DNA of 64,000 bases. Source: Cellulomonas humilata (GTDB taxonomy: Bacteria > Actinomycetota > Actinomycetes > Actinomycetales > Cellulomonadaceae). The number at the start of each line of letters is the position of its first letter. Positions within the stretch are counted from its first letter, which is position 1. The position numbers and the translations under genes were made by a program. Location of the stretch: positions 1 through 64,000 of the forward strand of contig NZ_JABMCI010000065.1 in assembly GCF_013359775.1 (NCBI RefSeq), in the 5' to 3' direction. Below are positions 39,818 through 47,215 of this stretch, piece by piece. The notes beneath the pieces are model-generated. The model did not search any database. It was given only the letters and a program-made list of their open reading frames with translations, and had not been told where the DNA came from.

Positions 39818-40939
39818 GTGCCGGGCGCCGCATGGCTAGGCTACCAGTCGCGGTCGGGGAAACCCTGTGACGTCCGACCGCTCCAGCCGTGGAGGCACCC
39901 CGTCAAGATCGCCGTGCTCGCCTCGATCGCCCACCGCACGCCGCCCCGCTCGTACGGGCCCTGGGAGCAGGTGGCCTCGACCCTCGCGGAGGGGCTGGTC
40001 GCCCGTGGGCACGACGTCACCCTGTTCGCGACCGCCGACTCGCTGACGCGGGCACGGCTGCATGCCGAGGCGCCGGCCGGGTACGAGGAGGACCCCTCGA
40101 TCGACGTGAAGGTGTGCGAGTCGCTGCACATCGCCGCGGTGTTCGAGCGGGCCGCCGAGTTCGACGCGATCTCCAACCAGTTCGACTTCCTGCCGCTCAC
40201 GTACAGCCGGCTCGTCGACACCCCCGTGGTGACCACCATCCACGGCTTCTCGTCGGAACGGATCCTGCCGGTCTACCGCGCCTACGACGACATCGCGCAC
40301 TACGTGTCGATCAGCGACGCCAACAGGCACCCGGACCTCACCTACGACGCGACGATCCACCACGGCCTGGACCTCGCGCAGTTCAGTCCCGGCGCCGGAG
40401 ACGGCGGCTACCTGCTGTTCCTCGGTCGCATCCATCCCGACAAGGGCACGCACGTCGCGATCGAGGTCGCCCGGCGCGCCGGCATGCCGCTCGTCATCGC
40501 CGGCGTCGTGCACGACCAGGACTACTTCCGGACGCTCGTCGAGCCGTTCGTGGACGGGACCCTGGTGCGCTTCGTGGGGTCCGTCGGGCCGCAGGAGCGG
40601 GACCGCCTGCTCGGCGGTGCGGCCGCGCTGCTGCACCTCATCGACTTCGACGAGCCGTTCGGGCTGTCCGTCGTCGAGGCGCTCGCCGTCGGGACCCCGG
40701 TGATCGCCACCCCGCGGGGGTCCCTGCCCGAGCTGATCACCGACGGGTCGACGGGCTTCCTGGTCGCCGACGCCGATGCGGCCGTCTCCGCGGTGGCCCG
40801 CCTGGCGTCCGTCGACCGGCACGCGTGCCGCCGCGAGGCCGAGACCCGGTTCAGCGCGGACCGCATGGTGGCCGACTACGAGCGGCTGTTCGAGGCCCTC
40901 GCCGGCTGCGGGCGCGACGGCCGTCCGTCCGCAGCATGA
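39818..40939 (+). CDS. GT4-family glycosyltransferase, start codon uncertain
   Basis: A GT-B enzyme whose family N-terminus is KIAVLASIAHRTPPRSYGPWE; the donor half reads LLFLGRIHPDKGTH and DEPFGLSVVEALAVGTPV, the EX7E block. The gene as listed begins at an in-frame GTG at 39818, but the residues it adds (MPGAAWLGYQSR and on) look non-native. A strong GGAGG at 39891-39895 is correctly spaced for a start at 39902, where the codon is GTC, not GTG. The next in-frame GTG (39914) would remove the first strand of the Rossmann fold. So either GTC initiates or the third base differs from the native sequence. The gene is divergent from the GT4-toroid-GH130 run. Confidence 0.82.
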   Translation: MPGAAWLGYQSRSGKPCDVRPLQPWRHPVKIAVLASIAHRTPPRSYGPWEQVASTLAEGLVARGHDVTLFATADSLTRARLHAEAPAGYEEDPSIDVKVCESLHIAAVFERAAEFDAISNQFDFLPLTYSRLVDTPVVTTIHGFSSERILPVYRAYDDIAHYVSISDANRHPDLTYDATIHHGLDLAQFSPGAGDGGYLLFLGRIHPDKGTHVAIEVARRAGMPLVIAGVVHDQDYFRTLVEPFVDGTLVRFVGSVGPQERDRLLGGAAALLHLIDFDEPFGLSVVEALAVGTPVIATPRGSLPELITDGSTGFLVADADAAVSAVARLASVDRHACRREAETRFSADRMVADYERLFEALAGCGRDGRPSAA

Positions 40940-40963
40940 TGGCGGGAGGACGGGAGGTCGACC

Positions 40964-41947
40964 GTGGACGTGCACCACCTCACCGACGACGGCGTGCGCG
41001 AGTGCTCGGTCGACGAGCTGCCGGCCCTGCTCGCCTCCCGCGTCGGGCTGGTCTGGGTCGACATCCCCAGCTGGGACGCGGAGGCGCAGGACGTGCTCAC
41101 CCGCGTGTTCGGGCTGCACCCGCTCGCCGTGCACGACTGCGAGGTGCGCAACCGGCTGCCGAAGGTGCACGCCTACCCCGACTCGCTGTTCCTCGTCCTG
41201 CACGCCCCCGAGCGCGGCGAGGGCGGGCACGTGCACCACGTCGAGCTGGACCGCGTGATCGGCCCGCGCTACCTGGTCACCGTGCACGGCCCGGTCAACC
41301 CCGCCGTCCCGCTGGACGTGGCCCTGCGGGACACCCGGGAGGTCCTGGAACGGGTCCGCGCCGGACGGCTACGGCCCCGGACGTCCTTCGACATCTCGCA
41401 CGCGATCGTCTCGACGCTCACCCGGCGGATGGAGAAGTTCGTCGAGGAGCTCACGGCCGACGTGTGGGAGCTGGAGCGACGCGTCACCGCGGGCGCCTAC
41501 GACGACCCCGAGAAGTTCCTCGACGAGATGTTCCGGACGCGGCACGGTCTCCTGGCCGTCCGCACGATCGCCGCGCAGACCGCCGAGATCTACCGCCGGG
41601 TGGTGGGCCTCCAGCGTGCGGTGCCGGAGGAGAGCCGGCACCTCGTGGGCGACCTCGTCGACCAGTTCGACCGGATCGCCGGCCTGGCCGTCGAGGAGAA
41701 GGACTACCTCCAGGGCGTCATCGAGTTCTACCGCGCCCGCACCGAGACCAAGATGACGATCGCCGCCGAGCGGCTCGCGGTGATCGCGGTGGTCACCCTC
41801 CCCATCACCGCCCTGGCCTCCGTGCTCGGGATGAACCTCATCGTCAACCAGCACACGACAGTCGTTCCCCTCGCGCTGGCCCTCGCTGTGATGATCGCGA
41901 TGTCGGGCGGGCTGCTCTGGTGGGCCAAGCGCCAGGGCTGGTGGTAG
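40964..41947 (+). CDS. corA: CorA-family divalent cation channel
   Basis: A 327-residue CorA-type Mg2+/Co2+ transporter. A cytoplasmic alpha/beta domain precedes the long stalk helix, then two membrane segments near the C-terminus flank the selectivity motif GMN (in VLGMNLIV). The sequence ends in WWAKRQGWW. The GTG start has GGGAGG upstream at good spacing. It follows the GT4 gene by 24 bp and ends four bases before the convergent CHAT gene; no functional tie to either is apparent. Confidence 0.93.
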   Translation: MDVHHLTDDGVRECSVDELPALLASRVGLVWVDIPSWDAEAQDVLTRVFGLHPLAVHDCEVRNRLPKVHAYPDSLFLVLHAPERGEGGHVHHVELDRVIGPRYLVTVHGPVNPAVPLDVALRDTREVLERVRAGRLRPRTSFDISHAIVSTLTRRMEKFVEELTADVWELERRVTAGAYDDPEKFLDEMFRTRHGLLAVRTIAAQTAEIYRRVVGLQRAVPEESRHLVGDLVDQFDRIAGLAVEEKDYLQGVIEFYRARTETKMTIAAERLAVIAVVTLPITALASVLGMNLIVNQHTTVVPLALALAVMIAMSGGLLWWAKRQGWW

Positions 41948-41951
41948 GCCG

Positions 41952-44450
41952 TCAGCCCGATCCGAAGCAGACGAAGCCGGTCGCCGCGGCCGACCCGGCG
42001 GCGGCCAGGGCGGCTGCCGGACGCTCACCGGCCACCAGGCGGCGGTGCAGGTCCACCATGAGCGGGAGCGCGACCTCGTCGGCCTCTCGGGCCACGCTGG
42101 CGACGACGGTGCGCGCACCCGACGCGAGCAGGGCGCTCGCGGTGCCGAGCGACTCGTCGCCGGGACGCGTGTCGTGCAGCCCGAGGTCGCAGCACGACAG
42201 GACGACCAGCTGGGGCGGACGGGGCAACCGCAGCAGGTCGTAGCCCATCAGCGGTCCGTCGGCCAGCTCCAGGCTCGAGAACAGCGGGTTGTCGGCCTCG
42301 TGGCGACCGTGCGCCGCCACGTGGACCACCCCGGCTCCGGCCAGCGCGGCACGCGCACGTCCCACGGTCGCCGTGTCGCCGAGCAGCACCTGCGGCACCA
42401 GGCCCGCCGCCCGCACGAGCTCCGCAACGGTCGCGACCTCCGCATCGCCGCGCGTGGTGCCCGGTCCGGCGACCAGGACGGTCGCGCCCGTGGGCGCGAC
42501 GGGTGCGGCCCCGACCCGGTCGACCCAGCTGGTCGCCGAGACGGCGACGGTGACCGCGCGCCCACGGGTGGCGGCCAGCGCGGCCCACGGCACGGTGAGC
42601 AGGCCGCCGGTGGGCACCACGACGAGGTCGCGGTCGCCGACCAGGCTGAGGACGGGGTCGAGCACGAGGGCGCTGAGCGCGGCCGCATCAGCGCCACGTG
42701 CTGCCCGCACCCCGACGTCGAGGCCCGCGGGCAGGGCACCCGCGAGGACGTCGAGGTCCGCCCGCACCCGGGACGTGGCCTCGTGCGCGACGCCGAGCGG
42801 ACCCAGCGCGACCAGGCTTGCGCGCGTCCTGGTCAGGACCAGGGCACGCAGCACCCCCTCGTGCTGGAGGTAGACCACCATCGCGGCACCGTCCAGCGCC
42901 GCCTGCACGCGGGACAGGCTGGCGGGCCGGTGGGACACGCCCGTCCCGGGAGCTGCCCACGTCCGGCGGCGCAGGTCCCGGGCGAGGGCCGCGCGACGCG
43001 TGCGGAGCTCGGCTGTCGGGCGACCGTCGAGCTCCGCACGTCCGAGCGCCACGCCGAGGGCGCGCAGGTCCTGCCACGCCCCGTGGTCCTCGTCGCCGAG
43101 GACGGCCGGGCGGGTGAGCATCGCCTGGGCGCGTGCCAGCTCCGCCCAGGTGAAGACGTCGGCGGCGCGGCCGGTGGCGAGCGCGTCCGCGAGACCTGCC
43201 CCGGCGAGCTCGCGACCGAGCACCGCCGCCCCGCCCTGGAGGTCGAGTGCCCCGAGCAGGGCGCGGGCCCGGTGCAGCGTGGTCAGCCCGCTCCTGCGCT
43301 CCCGCGCCGCCACCTGCACGTGGCCGTCCGCTGCGGCGACGTCGGCCCGGGCGGCCCGCTGCAGCAGCCGGGTCTCCAGGCCCGCTCCGCGCATGCCGGT
43401 GACCTCGACCAGGCGGCGCGCCTCCGGCGACCGTCCGGCGGCGGCATGCGCGCGAGCGGCGACGAGCGCGGCGACCCGGGCGTCCTCGCGCATCCCGAGC
43501 GACGCCAGCACCTCGTGCAGCTCCTCGGCCCGCCGCGCGGTGCCGACCCGGGTGCGGGCGCCCGCCGCCGCACCGCGAAGATCCATGAGCTCGGCGCGGG
43601 CTGCCCACCGGGCGTTGCCGCGCCGCCGGAACACCGTCCGCGCCGCGCGTGCGAGACGCCGTGCGTCCGCGGGCCGGCCGTCGAGCAGGGCCGCGGCGGC
43701 ACGGGCGAGCTCGCCCTCGGCGGCGTCCTGCAACGACCCTTGCTCCCGCAGGGACGCGACCGCGGCACCGAGCTCCCGCTCGGCCTCCGTGACGAGGCCG
43801 GCGGCGACCAGCACCCGCCCACGGTCGAGCCCGAGCATCGCCAGGATCCCGGGGAGCAGGCCCTCGTAGAGCCGCTCCGCCTCGACGTACCGACGCAGCG
43901 CGGACGGCAGGTCGCCTGCCACGTAGTCGAGGAAGCCGAGGTCGTGCACGGCCTTGGCGACGAGCACCTCCGCACCCTCCCGCCGAGCGAGCGTCAGGCA
44001 CAGGTCGAGGTCTGCCCGCGCCGGGCCGAGGCGGGCCGCACCCATGTGCACCACCGCGCGGTTGACCAGCACCTTCGCCACCAGGACCGGCTGGCTGTCC
44101 ACGTCCAGGCTGGCGAGCGCGACGGCGTACTCGGCCAGCGACTCCTCGTCGCGGCCCGCCCGCCGCAGCAGGATGGCCCGCTGGGCGTGCGCGATCGCGC
44201 GCTCCTGGGCAGGCAGCAGCCCCGCTGCCGTCGCCAGCAGCTCGAGGCCGGTCGCGAGGCGCCCTGCCTCGGCCTCCGCCATCGCCAGGCTGACGCTCAC
44301 CCGGCCGCGCAGCGTGCGCGCCTCCTCGTCGTCCTGCTCGGGGTCGCCCAGGGCACGCAGCGCCGCCCGCAGCAGCCGCGCCCCGGCGGCGGGCCGCATG
44401 TCCTCGTTGGCGGCGACACCCGCCGCGTACAGGTCCCCGGCCCGGCTCAC
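41952..44450 (-). CDS. TPR-like/CHAT-domain caspase-like protease
   Basis: An 832-residue soluble protein. Residues about 1-480 are tandem helical hairpins of TPR type (for example LVNRAVVHMGAARLGPARADL and ELGAAVASLREQGSL). Residues about 560-832 form a CHAT domain of the caspase/separase clan: the catalytic His is His714 in HVAAHGRH, and the Cys is Cys754 in VVLSCCDLG, with ALLASGARTVVAS following as in other CHAT proteases. The start is the GTG at 44450, overlapping the small upstream gene as GTGA; longer in-frame extension is an arginine-rich artefact. Last gene of the S8-sigma-small protein-CHAT operon; in known CHAT systems the protease is released by a sensor and cleaves partner proteins. 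Confidence 0.88.
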   Translation of the reverse strand: MSRAGDLYAAGVAANEDMRPAAGARLLRAALRALGDPEQDDEEARTLRGRVSVSLAMAEAEAGRLATGLELLATAAGLLPAQERAIAHAQRAILLRRAGRDEESLAEYAVALASLDVDSQPVLVAKVLVNRAVVHMGAARLGPARADLDLCLTLARREGAEVLVAKAVHDLGFLDYVAGDLPSALRRYVEAERLYEGLLPGILAMLGLDRGRVLVAAGLVTEAERELGAAVASLREQGSLQDAAEGELARAAAALLDGRPADARRLARAARTVFRRRGNARWAARAELMDLRGAAAGARTRVGTARRAEELHEVLASLGMREDARVAALVAARAHAAAGRSPEARRLVEVTGMRGAGLETRLLQRAARADVAAADGHVQVAARERRSGLTTLHRARALLGALDLQGGAAVLGRELAGAGLADALATGRAADVFTWAELARAQAMLTRPAVLGDEDHGAWQDLRALGVALGRAELDGRPTAELRTRRAALARDLRRRTWAAPGTGVSHRPASLSRVQAALDGAAMVVYLQHEGVLRALVLTRTRASLVALGPLGVAHEATSRVRADLDVLAGALPAGLDVGVRAARGADAAALSALVLDPVLSLVGDRDLVVVPTGGLLTVPWAALAATRGRAVTVAVSATSWVDRVGAAPVAPTGATVLVAGPGTTRGDAEVATVAELVRAAGLVPQVLLGDTATVGRARAALAGAGVVHVAAHGRHEADNPLFSSLELADGPLMGYDLLRLPRPPQLVVLSCCDLGLHDTRPGDESLGTASALLASGARTVVASVAREADEVALPLMVDLHRRLVAGERPAAALAAAGSAAATGFVCFGSG

Positions 44451-44902
44451 AGCTGGACGGCGGTGGTCACGACGACCCCGCTCGGTCCCTGCACGACCAG
44501 CTGGGCCGCACCCGCGGGCACACCCTCGAAGCTGAACCGTCCCGACGCGTCCGCGTCGACCGTCACGGTGCCCGCTGGTCCGTGCAGAGCGACGCCGGCC
44601 GCGGCCGCGGGGACCAGCCAGCCATCGACCCGACGCGCGCCGGTCGGCCCCTCGGCGACGCTCAGCAGGACGGTCGTGCCGCCACCCTCGAACCGGAGCG
44701 TGCGTACCCGGGTGGACGCCCGGGCACCCGGCGCCACGGCGGCGTCGTCGACGAGCCGGGCCACCTCGGCGTCGAGCCGTGCGGACCCCAGTGCCAGCAC
44801 GACGAGGTCGTCGAGGAACGGCGGCGGCGGGTCGCTCGCGTCGAACCCGGCACGCAGCCCGGCCAGGACCTCGTCGTCCAGGGCGTCCGGCCACTCGCTC
44901 AT
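44447..44902 (-). CDS. Small beta-rich protein between sigma factor and CHAT genes
   Basis: A 151-residue protein without signal peptide or membrane helix. Residues about 1-55 are helical and acidic (MSEWPDALDDEVLAGLRAGF), and the second half is predicted beta-rich with GRFSFEGVPAGAAQLVV, resembling a carboxypeptidase-regulatory or FnIII-like beta-sandwich. It overlaps both neighbours (ATGA with the sigma gene, GTGA with CHAT). Position directly after the sigma gene suggests an anti-sigma or adaptor role, but it lacks the HxxxCxxC zinc motif of classical ZAS anti-sigma factors. Such a protein could also be the CHAT protease substrate; unproven. Confidence 0.75.
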   Translation of the reverse strand: MSEWPDALDDEVLAGLRAGFDASDPPPPFLDDLVVLALGSARLDAEVARLVDDAAVAPGARASTRVRTLRFEGGGTTVLLSVAEGPTGARRVDGWLVPAAAAGVALHGPAGTVTVDADASGRFSFEGVPAGAAQLVVQGPSGVVVTTAVQL

Positions 44903-45510
44903 GGCGCACCCCACAACGGGTCCAGGAGCAGGAGCTCGCGCAGCCGGGTCAGGCACCGACCCCGGGTGGGCCCGATGCTGCCGTGCGGCATGCCCATGGC
45001 CTCGGAGATCGCCGCGTAGTCCGGACGGTCCACCTGGGCCACGACGCGCAGCAGCTGCTGGCACCGCTCGGAGAGCTGGCCGAAGCACCGCCACAGGCTC
45101 TGGGCGCGTTCCCGGGCGAGCAGGTCGTCCGACACGTCCGGGCCGGGGTCGGGGGTGTCGAGGAGCGCGGTCGTGTCCGTCGGGACCACCTTCCGCGCGC
45201 GCTGGTGCACCCGGGCGGCCTCGTGCCGGGTCACCGTCGCCAGCCACCCGGTCAGCGCCTCGGGGACGCGGATGTCGTCGAGCCGGCGCACCAGCTCCAA
45301 CCAGGCAGTCTGGACGACGTCGGCCGCCGTCGGGGCGTCGAGCCCCTGTGACCGGGCGACGTGCCAGAGCAGCGGGTTGAGCTCGTGCACCATCTCCTCG
45401 ATCGCTCCGGTGTCCCCCGCCCGCGCCCGGGCCAGGCACGCGGCCAGCCGGGCGCCACGACCCGCGCGCCCGTCGACGGGGGCAGCCGAAGGCTGGAGGT
45501 CCTGGCTCAT
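44899..45510 (-). CDS. ECF-like RNA polymerase sigma factor
   Basis: A 203-residue sigma-70-family protein with region 2 (about residues 36-95: LLWHVARSQGLDAPTAADVVQ, then WLELVRRLDDI) and region 4 (about 140-195: LSERCQQLLRVVAQ through GSIGPTRGRCLTRLREL). It overlaps the S8 protease gene upstream and the 151-residue gene downstream by ATGA, so all four products are made together. It probably directs transcription of its own operon or of target genes on a proteolytic cue. The promoter it recognises is not evident in the sequence. Confidence 0.9.
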   Translation of the reverse strand: MSQDLQPSAAPVDGRAGRGARLAACLARARAGDTGAIEEMVHELNPLLWHVARSQGLDAPTAADVVQTAWLELVRRLDDIRVPEALTGWLATVTRHEAARVHQRARKVVPTDTTALLDTPDPGPDVSDDLLARERAQSLWRCFGQLSERCQQLLRVVAQVDRPDYAAISEAMGMPHGSIGPTRGRCLTRLRELLLLDPLWGAP

Positions 45511-47033
45511 GACCGGCCCAGCACCGTCTCCCGGGCGGCCGTCACACGCGCGCGCACGTGCGGCAGATCCACCGCGGCGATGTCCGGGTCGCCCGCGAGC
45601 GCCTGCGCCAGCCGGCCCGCGGTGATCGCCGCGGCGAACGAGGTGCCGCCCCACCGTGCCGTGCCGGTCGCCATGTCGTCCGGGTCGAACGCCCAGGGCT
45701 GGTCCGTCGCGCCGACCAGCCGCTGGGGCGTGAGCGGGCTGCCGAACGACCCGGGCATCGCGCTGATGAGTGCCGACCCCCGCTCGTAGTGCTGGACCCA
45801 GGGGCCGTAGTTGCTGAAGGTGGCGAGCGAGCCGTCGGGGTTGGTGGCACCGACGCTGACCAGCGGGACGGCGGGCAACGAGTCGGGGACGGCCAGCACG
45901 GAGAGGGCGGCGGGGAACACCGGGATCCGGTCCGAGCCGTTGCCGGCCGCGCAGACCACCTGGACCCCGTGGTCGCCCAGGTCTCCGAGCACCTTGCGCA
46001 GGGCTGTCGTGGTCGGGTCCTCGGTCGGCCCCTCGTCGACGTACCCCCAGGCCAGGCACACCACGTCGACGAACCACGACGGGTTCTGACCGGCACCCCG
46101 GACGCGTTCGAGGAGCCAGGTGAGCGCGGAGAGGGAGCGGCCGGGCGGGAACCAGCCGTCCGACGCCATCGCCTGGAGCGAGAGCAGCCGCGCCGACGGC
46201 GCGTACTGGCGCACCAGGCCGGCGACGAACGTGCCGTGGCCGGCGGCGTCGTCGAGGCTGCCGTCCCCGCCTACGTCGCCCTGCCGCGGTCCTGGCAGCT
46301 CCTCCGCCGGCTCCCAGCCGAACTTCAGTGCGTCGGTCACGATCGGCCCGTCCGGCCCGACGAACCAGTCGTGAGCGGCGATCCCCCCGTCCACGACGGC
46401 CACCACGGGAGCGCGCGCCGGCCGCAGCGTGTCGACCGGGGGCGCCAGGGCGCCGATGTCCACCGCCTCGCGCACGCCGCCCGCGAAGGGGCTCCGCACG
46501 GCGAACGGGCTGCGGACCGCCAGGGCCGTGCGGCCGTCGAGGTAGCTCCACGCCGCGAACGGGCTCCGTACGGCGAACGGGCTGCGCACCGCGAACGGGC
46601 TGCGCACCGCGGCGGCCGTCCTGACACCTGCGAAGGGACTCTGCACGGCCGAGGGGTCCTCCAGCGCGGAGGCGACCGGCACCGTGACCGCGCGCAGCGA
46701 TGCGACGGTCCGGGCGAGGTCCGCGTCCCAGCTGCTCTCCTCGCCGAAGGCCGGCAGCTCGGCCTGGAGCCGCAGTCCCGCCTCCACCGCGGTCATCCCG
46801 GACACCCGGAGCGTCTGTCGGCCCTGGTGGACGTCCTCGGCCGCCAGCGAACCGCCGTGCTCGAGCAGCCGCTCGTTCAGCTGGTCGAGCACCGTGCTCG
46901 AGAACCCGAGCGCCTCGACGGTGAGCAGGTCCGGGCTGAGCGTGAGCGTCGGGGGCCCGATCGGTACCGGTTCCGCGGGACCCGGCTCCACCCCGTCGGC
47001 TCGTCGGTACCTCTCGACGTCGTTCCCGGCCAT
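45507..47033 (-). CDS. Intracellular S8 (subtilisin-like) serine protease with SPFA repeats
   Basis: A 508-residue protein with three parts: an N-terminal region (1-130) that ends in a fold like peptidase inhibitor/propeptide sequence, a repeat linker (131-184) holding six SPFA tetrapeptides, mostly as AVRSPF units, and an S8 catalytic domain. The triad is Asp215 (VVAVVDGG), His266 (GHGTFVAG) and Ser465 (GGTSFAAA), with Asn in AAGNGSD for the oxyanion hole. There is no signal peptide, so it works inside the cell. The ATG at 47033 is preferred to an upstream GTG/ATG because it removes nine unlike residues. It opens the four-gene operon with the sigma factor and CHAT protease. Confidence 0.87.
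   Translation of the reverse strand: MAGNDVERYRRADGVEPGPAEPVPIGPPTLTLSPDLLTVEALGFSSTVLDQLNERLLEHGGSLAAEDVHQGRQTLRVSGMTAVEAGLRLQAELPAFGEESSWDADLARTVASLRAVTVPVASALEDPSAVQSPFAGVRTAAAVRSPFAVRSPFAVRSPFAAWSYLDGRTALAVRSPFAVRSPFAGGVREAVDIGALAPPVDTLRPARAPVVAVVDGGIAAHDWFVGPDGPIVTDALKFGWEPAEELPGPRQGDVGGDGSLDDAAGHGTFVAGLVRQYAPSARLLSLQAMASDGWFPPGRSLSALTWLLERVRGAGQNPSWFVDVVCLAWGYVDEGPTEDPTTTALRKVLGDLGDHGVQVVCAAGNGSDRIPVFPAALSVLAVPDSLPAVPLVSVGATNPDGSLATFSNYGPWVQHYERGSALISAMPGSFGSPLTPQRLVGATDQPWAFDPDDMATGTARWGGTSFAAAITAGRLAQALAGDPDIAAVDLPHVRARVTAARETVLGRS
46482..46640 (-). repeat. In-frame SPFA-coding tandem repeat
   Basis: Six SPFA-encoding copies, four of them arranged as AVRSPF hexapeptides, within the linker of the S8 protease gene. 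On the plus strand the unit reads close to GCGAACGGGCTGCGCACC. The copies start at residues 132, 145, 151, 157, 175 and 181. Confidence 0.85.
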
Positions 47034-47215
47034 GTGACAGCCCCCCGTCGGACGATCCACCGTTGCCTCAGGTTAGGGTCGCGCCGCGGCGCCGGGATAC
47101 CCCATTCGGCGGGCTCGGCCCGCACTCGCCCGACATGTCCGCGTCACCCGGACGGGCTACCGTGCCCGAGGCACCGCAACCCGGTGCAGAACCGACAGCA
47201 CGGGAGGACTCCGGC
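47034..47215. promoter_or_regulatory. Divergent promoter region, S8-CHAT operon and 5'-nucleotidase
   Basis: A 182-bp gap between divergent starts. The minus strand contains CCCTAACCTGAGG about 45 bp before the S8 start, in which TAACCT could be a -10 element. No palindromic operator was found. Confidence 0.4.

Noticed and set aside
41952..44450. Longer CHAT protein starting at 44909
   Set aside because: The added residues are arginine-rich and antisense-like in another frame of the 151-residue gene; the GTG at 44450 overlaps that gene's stop.
46482..46640. Short repeats as a possible CRISPR array
   Set aside because: The units are in frame, have no unique spacers of regular length, and encode SPFA repeats inside the S8 protease gene.
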